64,000 nucleotides of DNA from Rothia mucilaginosa ATCC 25296 (lineage in GTDB: Bacteria; Actinomycetota; Actinomycetes; Actinomycetales; Micrococcaceae). Positions 25,979 to 34,136 of the stretch are shown piece after piece. The stretch covers positions 3,829 through 67,828 of the forward strand of contig NZ_ACVO01000010.1 of the NCBI RefSeq assembly GCF_000175615.1. The letters are read 5' to 3'. The notes under the pieces are model-generated. The model was not told the DNA's origin. It saw only the letters and a list, made by a program, of their open reading frames with translations, and made no database searches. Every line of letters starts with the position of its first letter. The first letter of the stretch is position 1. A program made the position numbers and the translations under genes.

Positions 25979-27277
25979 TTAGTTTTTGGGCTTCTCAGCG
26001 CCGGGTTCCTCACTGGCGGTATCGTGCGGGATGCGGGTGAACGCCTCCGTGGGGTCGTCTGCCCCAGATACGGCAACTGCGTCGGAGGGTTCGGTGGCGC
26101 TTCCGGTGACGGGCTCGGTGGGTGCATCAGCCGGATCCTCGGCAGGCGCGTCAACGGGCACCTCCGCAACGATGGGCTCCTCCGAAACAGACGCCTCCGG
26201 AGCCTTCTGCGCATCCTCCTGCTTATCCTGAGCCGGAGTCTCTACGGGCTGCCCAGAAACACCCTGCTCAGTAGCTACCGGCTCACCGTGCGCAGAACCC
26301 TTCTGCGCATCCTTGTGCGCGTCCTTATGTTCGAGCGTGTAGATGATGCGCGGTTCCATACGCTCAAAACCGATCTTGGAACGCACCCAGTTCACCATCC
26401 GGTCGATGCGGTCCTCACCCTCGGTAGTTTCAACAACCCGGTAGTTACGCGGCAGCATCACGCTATCACTGAGCACGCGCGGGTACTCGTCAATCTCCTG
26501 AATACCCGCCATGTACATATTTTCGCGGAACTGCTGGGCGAACTCCTGCTGACCCAAGAACAGCTGGTCGGCGTAGGTTTTAGCCGCCAGGCGCTCGCTG
26601 TAGGCGTCCTTCGAATCGCGGGTGCCCTTCTTAGAGCCGTAAATATCCCAGAAGTAGAAGTACACGTTGTTCGCGATAATCGCGTAGATAATGCGGTCCT
26701 GCAGGTACACGAGGGCACCCACCGCACCGGCACCCACCAGCAGCAGAACCACTGCGATGGGCGGCAGGCTGTAGCTGGTCCAGTCCACCGGCTGGCCGGT
26801 GAAGATACGCACCAGGTAGGCAATGGTTGCCACGATAATCGGCACACCAATGAACACCGCGGCGAGGGGCGTCCAAATGTACAGCAGGCCGCGCAGAATC
26901 AGGCGGTAGTAGCGTACCGAGTCCCCAATGGCGATGGGCGTGGGCTTCACGGAGGAGTGCGCACGCTTCATGAGCAGGCTGAACACGCGGTTGCTGTCGA
27001 TGCCGACTTTACGTAGCTTCGATTCGAGGGAGGCACGTTTGAGGAAGACCCGGTAGTTTTCGAGGACGACGCGCTGGTCGGAGGTGAGGCTCTCCGGGTC
27101 GGGTAGCGCACTGATGTCCATGCCAGCTTCGGTCAGTAGCTTGCTCCACAGCTCTAGGCGCGCCAGTTCGGAGGGTTTTGCCGCCGCCTGCGCCTGGTAG
27201 TTCTTGTAGGAAATGAAGATGGTGCTGGCACCAATCAGTAGCGTAATGAAGGGTGCTATCCAGTCTTTGAGTCCCAT
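25979..27277 (-). CDS. Membrane protein with acidic low-complexity tail, unknown family
   Basis: A 432-residue protein. An N-terminal membrane helix (WIAPFITLLIGASTIFIS) is followed by a helical basic cytosolic stretch and two or three helices around residues 125-200. A soluble domain lies near 200-310, then a ~120-residue Pro/Ala/Glu/Asp-rich disordered tail. No catalytic motif is seen. It is a single gene with its own terminator. The first helix and the coil after it resemble membrane-tethered scaffold proteins, but no function can be assigned. Confidence 0.75.
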   Translation of the reverse strand: MGLKDWIAPFITLLIGASTIFISYKNYQAQAAAKPSELARLELWSKLLTEAGMDISALPDPESLTSDQRVVLENYRVFLKRASLESKLRKVGIDSNRVFSLLMKRAHSSVKPTPIAIGDSVRYYRLILRGLLYIWTPLAAVFIGVPIIVATIAYLVRIFTGQPVDWTSYSLPPIAVVLLLVGAGAVGALVYLQDRIIYAIIANNVYFYFWDIYGSKKGTRDSKDAYSERLAAKTYADQLFLGQQEFAQQFRENMYMAGIQEIDEYPRVLSDSVMLPRNYRVVETTEGEDRIDRMVNWVRSKIGFERMEPRIIYTLEHKDAHKDAQKGSAHGEPVATEQGVSGQPVETPAQDKQEDAQKAPEASVSEEPIVAEVPVDAPAEDPADAPTEPVTGSATEPSDAVAVSGADDPTEAFTRIPHDTASEEPGAEKPKN

Positions 27278-27445
27278 GGTGGCGTTCCTCCTTGAGTTGT
27301 GTGGAGCCGCTGGTTCCTCGGTCTTTTCAGCGCGTCTTTTCAGGACGTCTTTTTGGGGCGTCCTTTGCGGGCGCGAGCCCGCTGTTTTTACCGTACCACC
27401 GGCACCTGTGCTGAACCTTTAAATGCGCAGGTGGGTGCGTAAATT

Positions 27446-27490
27446 AAGCCCCGCCTCCCGATGCTGCGGTAGCGTCAGGAGGCGGGGCTC
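27446..27490 (-). terminator. Terminator of the MFS exporter gene
   Basis: The arms agccccgcctcc and ggaggcggggct match perfectly around a ~19-nt loop. On the minus strand taattt follows. Confidence 0.85.
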
Positions 27491-27502
27491 ATGTATTCCG
27501 AA

Positions 27503-29068
27503 TTAGTGTTCTGCGGGCTTCATTTCGCGCGGTGCCTTACGAATCATGAGGTAGCTGATGACAGCCATAACACCCATGAGCACGGCGCTGAATGCGGAGC
27601 TCAGCACCACGCCCGAGTCGAAGGCAGCGAATGCGGAGGAGAGCAGCTGGTTCGCCTGCTCGCCACCTACATGGCTGGCGACGGACACGGCACCGCCGAG
27701 GGTTTCGTGGGCGTGGTCGGCGAGAGTCTCATCCAGGCCGTCGGGTACAACCACATTTGCGCGGTAGACGGCGGTGAGCATGCCACCAATGATGACGGTG
27801 CCGAGCACCGCACCCGTCTCGTAGGAGGTCTCCGAGATCGCGGATGCCGCACCAGCCTTACGCGGCGGCACGCTGGAGAGCATCAGGTCGTTCGAAATGG
27901 TCTGCGCAATACCGATGCCGGTACCGAGCACAATGAAGATCAGGATAATCACCAAGTCGTTGTGCGCACCCAGGAAGGCGAGCACCGCGAACGCGGCAGC
28001 GTTGAGCGCCAGACCGAAGGACACCACCTGCGCCGGGTGGAAGTGCACCGCCACGCGCGCAATCACCAGACCGGCGATAATGGTCGCCAGAGTACCGGGA
28101 ATCAGCAGCATACCGGCGTACATGGGCGGCAGGCCGGAGACCAGTTGCAGGTGCTGTGAGGCGAAGTAGATGAAGCCAACGTCCACCATCATCGAGATGA
28201 GGTTTGCGGTAATCGCACCGGTGAACACGGTGTTGCGGAAGAGGCGCACGTCCAGCATGGGCTGAATATCGTTCTTCTCGCGGTTGAGCTGACGCAGCAC
28301 GAACAGGACGATGAAGCACAGGCCGGCAAGGATGGTGCTAATAGCCACTGCATCGAAACCGGTTTCGGAGGTGTGAGTCAGGCCGAAGGTAATGCCGGTC
28401 ATACCGGTCATAATCAGCAGGATGCTCAGCGGATCCACCGGGCTGGGGTGTGGGTCCTTCGACTCGGGCACCATGATCGGGGCAAGAATCAGCAGAGGAA
28501 TCAGAATCGGCACAGCGAGCAGGAACACCGAACCCCAGTCGAAGTGCTCCAGCAGGAAGCCACCCACAATCGGACCCAGCGCCGCACCGGCGGAGAAGCC
28601 CGAAGCCCACACGGCAATAGCGATGCGGCGCTCGGTTGCGTCCACAAAGATATTGCGGATAATCGACAGGGTTGCCGGCATGAGCATCGCACCGAAAATA
28701 CCGAGCAAGGCACGGGCAACCACGAGCATCAGCGCGGAGGGAGCGAATGCCGCGAGCGCAGAGATTGCCGCGAAGCCGGTCGAACCGATGAGCAGTAGCT
28801 TGCGGCGGCCGATACGGTCACCGATAGCGCCCATGGGCACGAGCAGGGCGGAGAGCACCAGCGGGTAGGAGTCAACGATCCACAGCTGCTCCGCGGAGGA
28901 GGGGCTCAGCGCCTTAGCGATTGCGGGCACCGCGAAGGCAAGCACCGTGTTGTCGATAGAGACCAGGAGCACCGGGAGCATGAGCACGCCGAGTGCCGCC
29001 CAGCGTTTGGTCTTCTGGTCGGGGGCGTGAATGGGCAGAGCCGTGGTGTGCGGATTGTGATTCGTCAT
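27503..29068 (-). CDS. MFS multidrug exporter, DHA2 (QacA-like, 14 membrane segments)
   Basis: A 521-residue proton-coupled exporter. The start of helix 1 has IDNTVLAFAVPAIA (the conserved Asp of the DHA2 family). Motif A is GAIGDRIGRRKLL and motif C is AGAALGPIVGGFLL. The length and hydrophobic pattern fit 14 segments. Related proteins (QacA, LfrA, SmvA) export quaternary ammonium compounds, dyes and some antibiotics. The divergent TetR gene and the palindrome between them indicate drug-inducible control. Confidence 0.92.
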   Translation of the reverse strand: MTNHNPHTTALPIHAPDQKTKRWAALGVLMLPVLLVSIDNTVLAFAVPAIAKALSPSSAEQLWIVDSYPLVLSALLVPMGAIGDRIGRRKLLLIGSTGFAAISALAAFAPSALMLVVARALLGIFGAMLMPATLSIIRNIFVDATERRIAIAVWASGFSAGAALGPIVGGFLLEHFDWGSVFLLAVPILIPLLILAPIMVPESKDPHPSPVDPLSILLIMTGMTGITFGLTHTSETGFDAVAISTILAGLCFIVLFVLRQLNREKNDIQPMLDVRLFRNTVFTGAITANLISMMVDVGFIYFASQHLQLVSGLPPMYAGMLLIPGTLATIIAGLVIARVAVHFHPAQVVSFGLALNAAAFAVLAFLGAHNDLVIILIFIVLGTGIGIAQTISNDLMLSSVPPRKAGAASAISETSYETGAVLGTVIIGGMLTAVYRANVVVPDGLDETLADHAHETLGGAVSVASHVGGEQANQLLSSAFAAFDSGVVLSSAFSAVLMGVMAVISYLMIRKAPREMKPAEH

Positions 29069-29218
29069 GGGTTGTTTTCGTGCGTCTATAAGGTATCGGC
29101 TGATGCGGCGGACGCGGCGGCATCAGCTCGGCCTATCTTTTGGACTAGGTCTTTTAGTGAGGTTTTCGGGGCTTACCCGGAGTTTTTAGGGGTCCGGGCG
29201 GGTCCACAAACGAAGATT

Positions 29219-29244
29219 AACTATACCAACTGGACGGTATAGTT
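29219..29244. promoter_or_regulatory. TetR operator between exporter and regulator
   Basis: aactatacc and ggtatagtt form a perfect 9-bp inverted repeat with an 8-bp spacer, 23 bases before the tetR start in the divergent region. The spacing suits a TetR-family dimer controlling both genes. Confidence 0.8.
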
Positions 29245-29266
29245 TCAAGCGGTTAAACTGGTACAC

Positions 29267-29845
29267 ATGACCACCCCCAACCACCGAAAACAACGCGCCA
29301 ACAACTCCCGCGAACACATCCTCGACACCTACGTCGACCTGCTGATTCGCTCGGGAGAACGCGCCGCAACCCTCGACGCCGTCGCCACCGCCGCCAAGGT
29401 TTCCAAGGGCGGGCTACTCTACCACTTCTCATCCAAGAAGGCGCTCCTTGAAGCGCTCGCAGAACGCACCCTCACCCTGGCTGAAGAGGACTTCGCGGCA
29501 ATGGAGCAGGCACCCGAGGGGGCAAGCGCCTACTACATCAATTCCTCCACGCCGGATAACACCCCGTTCGACCGTGCCCTCATTGCCCTCAGCCGCCTGG
29601 CGCAGAACAATAATGAGCTCGCCCAGCAGACCATGAGTCGCGTACAGGATGGCTGGCATGCGCTCGTTCTCGCTGAGCTGGGTGATGAACAGATTGCCCG
29701 CACCGTGTTGCTTTTGGGCGACGGCATGTACTACAACGCGGCGTTCGGAGGTGACTCCGCCAGCCCGCAGAGGGCTGCAGCCATCGCGGCAGACCGAGCG
29801 GCGCTGGAATGCGCCCTGCATGTCCTTAAGGCGGCGACTCGTTAG
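29267..29845 (+). CDS. TetR-family transcriptional regulator
   Basis: A 192-residue dimeric repressor. The N-terminal helix-turn-helix spans about residues 12-58 (RAATLDAVATAAKVSKGGLL then YHFSSKKALLEAL). The C-terminal half is a divergent helical ligand pocket. It is transcribed away from the MFS exporter and most likely represses it and itself through the operator at 29219-29244, released by exporter substrates (the usual QacR/LfrR-type arrangement). Confidence 0.92.
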   Translation: MTTPNHRKQRANNSREHILDTYVDLLIRSGERAATLDAVATAAKVSKGGLLYHFSSKKALLEALAERTLTLAEEDFAAMEQAPEGASAYYINSSTPDNTPFDRALIALSRLAQNNNELAQQTMSRVQDGWHALVLAELGDEQIARTVLLLGDGMYYNAAFGGDSASPQRAAAIAADRAALECALHVLKAATR

Positions 29846-29982
29846 ACCACAAAAACCACCCAACACAGCGGTTAAAGCCACAAGCTAAAACCGTTGCCTC
29901 ACACCCTATTCTTCAGCGCCGGCGAGCACCCGGGGCTTAAACTGGAAGGGTACGTATCTACTCTTCAACCTAAGGAGTTCCG

Positions 29983-30303
29983 ATGATTTTCATTGCTGTA
30001 AAGTTCCCCGTCAAGCCCGAATACGCCGACCAGTGGATTGAGAAGACCCGCGCTTTCACCGAGGCAACCCGCGCCGAGGAAGGCAACAAGTTCTTCGAGT
30101 GGTCCCGCAGCATCGAGGACCCGAACGAGTTCGTTCTGCTCGAGGCTTTCAACGACGACGCAGCTGGCCCGCACGTGAACTCTGACCACTTCCAGCAGGC
30201 TCTGAAGGACATGCGCCCCATGCTGACCGCAACCCCGAAGATTGTTTCTCGCCTGGTTGACGGCGACGGCTGGGACGCTATGGGCGAGCTACAGATCGAC
30301 TAG
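29983..30303 (+). CDS. Antibiotic biosynthesis monooxygenase-domain protein (YgiN-like)
   Basis: A 106-residue single ABM-fold (dimeric ferredoxin-like) protein. Typical features are FPVKPEYADQWIEKT at the start and EFVLLEAFNDDAAGPHVNSDHF in the middle. Relatives include quinol monooxygenase YgiN and heme-degrading enzymes, but the Asn, Trp and Phe set of heme oxygenases is not evident. A strong Shine-Dalgarno (aaggag) precedes the ATG. Cytosolic. Substrate unknown. Confidence 0.88.
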   Translation: MIFIAVKFPVKPEYADQWIEKTRAFTEATRAEEGNKFFEWSRSIEDPNEFVLLEAFNDDAAGPHVNSDHFQQALKDMRPMLTATPKIVSRLVDGDGWDAMGELQID

Positions 30304-30357
30304 TCTGCACCCCTACTCTGCATCTAAAATTGCATAGTTAGATGTTGCATAAGTAGA

Positions 30358-30413
30358 CGCCAAAGCGCCTCTCCTGCCTGTTCTATTGGACAGGTAGGAG
30401 GGGTGCTTTGGCG
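30358..30413 (+). terminator. Long hairpin after the monooxygenase gene
   Basis: The ends cgccaaagc and gctttggcg and the inner arms cctctcctgcctgt and acaggtaggagg pair over almost the full 56 nt. No long U-tract follows directly. A smaller inverted repeat (catcta/tagatg, 30321-30344) lies just before. Confidence 0.6.
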
Positions 30414-30564
30414 TGTCCGGTACCTGAACTTTTCCCCTTGATACGACGCGGATGGTACCGGTTTTCGACTCAGCGAGTGCCTTGCGTGCATTTTTACCCT
30501 ATTAACCCCTTAAAATGGATAGAGTATGCACACCTATCGATACCCATTCGCACAGGAGGCTTGA

Positions 30565-31377
30565 ATGAGCATCGCATCCCAGCCTCTTCCCGGCGCAGTC
30601 GCCGCTGAAGAGCACAACGACGTGGACCACACCTCTGTATCCCTCGCCGTATCGACCGTTATTCTGGCACTGCGCCCCAAGGAAAACGAAATCCACCCGA
30701 CCCTGTGGCTGCCGCTGGTTCGCCGCCTCCGCGAGCCCTATAAGGGCCAGTGGGCGCTGCCCGGCGGTCCGCTCAACCCGAATCTTTCCCTCGAAGAGGC
30801 AGCGGCTTCGACCCTGAAGCGCGCAACCAACCTGCAGCCCGGCTACCTGGAGCAGCTCTACGCATTCGGCGACGTTCTGCGCACCCCCGAGGCGCGTGCC
30901 GCCCGCGTTGTGGGCGAGCCTGAACCGGCACCCGGTACTGATCACGAGCGCGTGGTTTCCGTGGTGTACTGGGCGTCGATTCCCGCCACCGAGGTCGCGA
31001 ACACTCGCGTGCACGAGAACATCCGCTGGTTCCCGGTGGATGAGCTGCCCGAGCTCGCCTTCGACCACAACGAAATCATTGAGTACGCGCTCTACCGCCT
31101 GCAGAACAAGGTGGAGTACTCGCGTATTGCGCACTCTTTCTTGGGTGAAGAGTTCACCCTGGCGCAGCTGCGTGAGGTGTACGAGGCGATTCTGGGTCGC
31201 ACCCTGGATCCGGCGAACTTCCGCCGCCAGATTGCGGCGTCGAAGTCGATTATTGACACCGGCCGCCGCGTGGAGGGCACCCGTCACCGCCCGCCGCGCC
31301 TGTACCGTTACAACGACGCTCAGGCGTACGCGGATGCGGGCCCGCTGGGTATGTACCGTGAACGCCACGAAGCGTAA
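30565..31377 (+). CDS. NrtR-like Nudix-fold transcriptional regulator
   Basis: A 270-residue protein with a Nudix domain (about 30-170) and a C-terminal winged-helix domain (about 180-260: FTLAQLREVYEAILGR, NFRRQIAA). The Nudix box is present in outline (GQWALPGGPL, LEEAAASTLKRATNL), but the REXXEE catalytic core is replaced by TLKRATN. That suggests a ligand-binding, non-hydrolysing domain as in NrtR regulators of NAD metabolism, which sense ADP-ribose derivatives. No NAD genes are adjacent, so the target is unknown. Start behind caggaggc. Confidence 0.85.
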   Translation: MSIASQPLPGAVAAEEHNDVDHTSVSLAVSTVILALRPKENEIHPTLWLPLVRRLREPYKGQWALPGGPLNPNLSLEEAAASTLKRATNLQPGYLEQLYAFGDVLRTPEARAARVVGEPEPAPGTDHERVVSVVYWASIPATEVANTRVHENIRWFPVDELPELAFDHNEIIEYALYRLQNKVEYSRIAHSFLGEEFTLAQLREVYEAILGRTLDPANFRRQIAASKSIIDTGRRVEGTRHRPPRLYRYNDAQAYADAGPLGMYRERHEA

Positions 31378-31416
31378 TAGCGTTTCGCGTGTTGTACGCG
31401 CGCAGATTTAATGCTT

Positions 31417-31456
31417 AAAAGGAGGGGCGGCACCGATTGGTGTCGCCCCTCTTTTT
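31417..31456 (+). terminator. Terminator after nrtR-like gene
   Basis: aaaaggaggggcggcacc and tgtcgcccctcttttt form a strong hairpin with a U-tract. Confidence 0.9.
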
Positions 31457-31507
31457 GCGTTCTCTAAGGGGTATCGGCACTTGTCAGGCGGTTTTGCGGG
31501 AGGGTAT

Positions 31508-31537
31508 TTGACTCAGTACCCGCACGCTCCCTATGCT
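31508..31537 (+). promoter_or_regulatory. Promoter of ABC-F gene 1
   Basis: TTGACT (31508-31513), an 18-bp spacer and TATGCT (31532-31537). The same boxes and spacing are repeated before ABC-F gene 2, while the spacer sequence differs. This supports both as real promoters. Confidence 0.85.
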
Positions 31538-31665
31538 GGAGCCATCAGCTCTCTATCCATACTGCCCCGCCGTGGGGGTAACCTAAGGGGCTGAACGCAA
31601 TGTTTGACCGAAGCCGCCCAAGGCGCGACCGGGGCGGTATTCGGAATCTAGGAGGCATCAAAGAA

Positions 31666-31683
31666 ATGACCCACCGAGCATAA
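31666..31683 (+). CDS. Five-residue leader peptide MTHRA (copy 1)
   Basis: ATG ACC CAC CGA GCA TAA, preceded by a perfect aggagg at 31650-31655 with 10-nt spacing. The peptide and its surroundings are identical before the second ABC-F gene. It lies between RNA segments that can pair in alternative ways, so it is probably a sensor of drug-stalled ribosomes (inference). Confidence 0.75.
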   Translation: MTHRA

Positions 31684-31706
31684 GCCCGGACTCAGAAGAA
31701 TTTTTC

Positions 31707-31827
31707 GCGCGCTCACGCAGCTATTTGCGCAGACATATTCCCCTGCGCACGTCCATTTTTCTGCGTGTCTCCATCAGCGCGCACGCACCCGGGCACAGGT
31801 ACATCCACCGTTACGCTCGGGTTTTTT
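31707..31827 (+). promoter_or_regulatory. Attenuator of ABC-F gene 1
   Basis: An outer stem (gcgcgct 31707-31713 with agcgcgc 31776-31782) encloses an inner hairpin (gcgcag/ctgcgc). The terminator follows: acccgggc 31787-31794 with gctcgggt 31815-31822, then a run of T. The base gcccgg just after the leader stop (31684-31689) can pair instead with ccgggc of the terminator (31789-31794) or with ccggg near 31629. The terminator ends before the ABC-F start, so expression requires read-through. Confidence 0.75.
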
Positions 31828-31891
31828 CATGCCTTCAGGCCTTCATGTGCGCTGGCAGGAATCCGAGCACCTACTCGAAGGAACTCGGCCC

Positions 31892-33679
31892 ATGTCACGT
31901 CACATTACACTCGACCATATTTCGTACGCACACCCGAGCCAGCCTCCGCTTTTTGCGGATCTTTCGGCGGTATTTTCGGCACCTCTGACCGGACTTATCG
32001 GCGATAACGGCGCCGGAAAAACTACCCTCTTCAGACTTATTCTTGGCGACATAAATCCTAGTCAAGGCACAATCAGTACCCCACCGCGCATAGCGTACCT
32101 ACCGCAAGATTTAGGGTTGAGTGGGCATCAGCATCTTGCTGATATTTTTGGAATTACAAAAATACTGCAGGCGCTTGATGCGCTGGAATCGGGCGACTAT
32201 TCCCCCTGCCTTTACGACACTATAGGCGACGCCTGGGATATTGAAGAACGTACCCTCGCAGCCCTTGCCGAACATGGTTTTGGTCCTGCCCTCACTACGA
32301 CCGATACACAGGCCCGTCGCAACCTTCTGATGCGTCCCCTTAGCACCTTTTCAGGTGGCCAGACGGTCACAGCCGCACTCACCGCGCTTCTGTATTCAGA
32401 CCCAGAGTTCATTCTGCTCGACGAACCGACGAACAACCTGGACTCCGCAGCGAAAGCCCAGCTCTTCACGACACTGGAGGCGCTACCCTGCCCGGCGCTG
32501 ATTATTAGCCACGACCGTGACCTGCTGGAGCGCGTGAACGTAATTGCCGAGCTTCATGCCGACCGCCAGGGGCTAGCTCATCTGCGCCTCTTCGAGGGTA
32601 ACTACAGCACATACCGGCAGGCACTGGAGACCGAACAGCAGGCAGCTCAGCGTCGCGTGACCGAGGCGAAGAATGAGGCGCGTAAGGCTGTGCGTGAGCG
32701 TGCCGAGAACCAGATTAAGCTCGATCGCAACGCCCGCCGAGGTCGCGAATTTGAGCGGTCAAAGCGGAAACCTGGCATGGCTATGGGCCTGGATAAAAAC
32801 AGTTCAGAGCGCTCTGCCGGGAAACTTCACACAGCCCACGAAAGCATGGTGGCGGATGCGCGGGCGGCAGTTGGAGAAGCCCAAGAGAACCTGCGCATGC
32901 AGGAGCGTATCTATCTGGAACTTGCTCAGGATGCGCTCCCATTGGGGCGGAAGGTACTGGAATTACATCGGGTGAAGAACGACTCTTGCGCGTCTACACC
33001 GCAGAGCGCCGACCTTAAGAATGCATACACCCAAAACACTGTTTCACGTGAAACACAACCTTATAAAGTTGATTATCTGCTTCAAATCCAAGATTTTCCC
33101 GAGGTTCTTATCCTGACCGGACCCGAACACCTGCACATCACGGGAGCAAACGGCAGTGGCAAGACTGTGCTTCTCAATGCGATAGCGCACGCGAATGACC
33201 CTGATTACCGTTCCCCAGTGCCGCCTGCATACCAAGTGCTCTACCGCCTGGACAACACCGCATACCTGCCGCAGCGCATCATCCTCGACCCGGAGCTCAC
33301 CCTCCTTGAAACCGTACAGAGGGCGAATCCCGGTGCGAGTGAACAGCATCTGCGTGACCAGCTGGCGCGCCTGCTCTTCCGTCGCGAAAGCGTACATCAG
33401 TGCATTGGGGATTTATCCGGAGGTGAGCGCTTCCGTGCCGCGGTGGCGCAGGTGCTTCTGGCCAACCCGGTGCCGCAGCTACTCATATTGGATGAGCCGA
33501 CGAATAACCTCGACATTTCTTCGGTGGATTGGCTGGTGCAGGCGCTCGAAGCATACACCGGCGCGCTCATCGTGGTGAGCCATGATGAGGATTTCTGCCG
33601 CCGCATCCGCATTGACCGCACACTCAACCTTTCAACAAAAACTCTCGGGAAGGAACCATTCGGGGAATCAGCACGCTGA
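31892..33679 (+). CDS. ABC-F family ATPase 1 (putative ribosome-protection protein)
   Basis: About 595 residues with two ABC domains and no membrane part, the ABC-F layout. Domain 1 has GDNGAGKTTL, FSGGQ and LLDEPTNNLDS. Domain 2 has GANGSGKTVL, LSGGERFRAA and LILDEPTNNLDIS. A charged helical linker of about 90 residues separates them. ABC-F proteins act on the ribosome; the resistance types displace macrolide, lincosamide, streptogramin or pleuromutilin drugs. ATG 31892 (after gaaggaac) is chosen because an earlier in-frame ATG at 31829 touches the terminator U-run. The attenuated leader suggests antibiotic induction. It is a tandem paralogue of 34137-35963. A parS site is embedded at 33040. 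Confidence 0.88.
   Translation: MSRHITLDHISYAHPSQPPLFADLSAVFSAPLTGLIGDNGAGKTTLFRLILGDINPSQGTISTPPRIAYLPQDLGLSGHQHLADIFGITKILQALDALESGDYSPCLYDTIGDAWDIEERTLAALAEHGFGPALTTTDTQARRNLLMRPLSTFSGGQTVTAALTALLYSDPEFILLDEPTNNLDSAAKAQLFTTLEALPCPALIISHDRDLLERVNVIAELHADRQGLAHLRLFEGNYSTYRQALETEQQAAQRRVTEAKNEARKAVRERAENQIKLDRNARRGREFERSKRKPGMAMGLDKNSSERSAGKLHTAHESMVADARAAVGEAQENLRMQERIYLELAQDALPLGRKVLELHRVKNDSCASTPQSADLKNAYTQNTVSRETQPYKVDYLLQIQDFPEVLILTGPEHLHITGANGSGKTVLLNAIAHANDPDYRSPVPPAYQVLYRLDNTAYLPQRIILDPELTLLETVQRANPGASEQHLRDQLARLLFRRESVHQCIGDLSGGERFRAAVAQVLLANPVPQLLILDEPTNNLDISSVDWLVQALEAYTGALIVVSHDEDFCRRIRIDRTLNLSTKTLGKEPFGESAR
33040..33055. promoter_or_regulatory. parS site 1 (ParB-binding), inside ABC-F gene 1
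   Basis: TGTTTCACGTGAAACA, a perfect 16-bp palindrome equal to the bacterial parS consensus. In the gene frame it encodes T-V-S-R-E-T at the start of the second ABC half. parS sites nucleate ParB near oriC, which fits the origin-side gene order of this window. Confidence 0.9.
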
Positions 33680-33703
33680 ATCTTCTCCTACATGAGAAGG
33701 TGT

Positions 33704-33733
33704 TTGACTCAGCGCCCAGTCAGTTCCTATGCT
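33704..33733 (+). promoter_or_regulatory. Promoter of ABC-F gene 2
   Basis: TTGACT (33704-33709), 18 bp and TATGCT (33728-33733), starting 25 bases after the stop of ABC-F gene 1. Gene 2 therefore has its own promoter. Confidence 0.85.
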
Positions 33734-33861
33734 GGAGTCCTCAGCTCTCTATCCATGTTGCCCCACCACGGGGGTAGCTGGCGGAGCTGAACGTATCGTT
33801 TGACCGAAGCCACCCAAGGCGCGACCGGGGTGCCCTTCGGAATCTAGGAGGCATCAAAGAA

Positions 33862-33879
33862 ATGACCCACCGAGCATAA
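33862..33879 (+). CDS. Five-residue leader peptide MTHRA (copy 2)
   Basis: Same six codons, same aggagg (33846-33851) and same spacing as copy 1. Retention of the peptide while flanking bases have drifted supports selection on it. Confidence 0.75.
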   Translation: MTHRA

Positions 33880-33902
33880 GCCCGGACTCAGAAGAATTTT
33901 TC

Positions 33903-34003
33903 GCGCGCTCACGCAACAGCTCTACGGACACGTTTCCTACGTGTTCCAATCAGCGCGCACGCACCCGGGCACAGGTACATCCACCGTTACGCTCGGGTTT
34001 TTT
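33903..34003 (+). promoter_or_regulatory. Attenuator of ABC-F gene 2
   Basis: The same outer stem as copy 1 (gcgcgct with agcgcgc) and the same terminator (acccgggc 33963-33970 with gctcgggt 33991-33998, then T-run). The inner hairpin has a different sequence (ggacacg/cgtgttcc instead of gcgcag/ctgcgc) yet still pairs, a sign of structural conservation. Confidence 0.75.
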
Positions 34004-34136
34004 CGCACCCTTTTTGGGGCGATCCTCTTACCGCCACGCGCTCAGCATAGGCACCCCCAAACCGCCGGCACACTACTGCAACGCACCACCGTCGGAGTTT
34101 GAGAGCACCCGAGCATCCATACCTCAAGGAGCTCGT

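Noticed and set aside
25728..25982. 84-codon frame on the plus strand
   Set aside because: It runs through hairpins and the terminator of the opposite gene and has no start signal.
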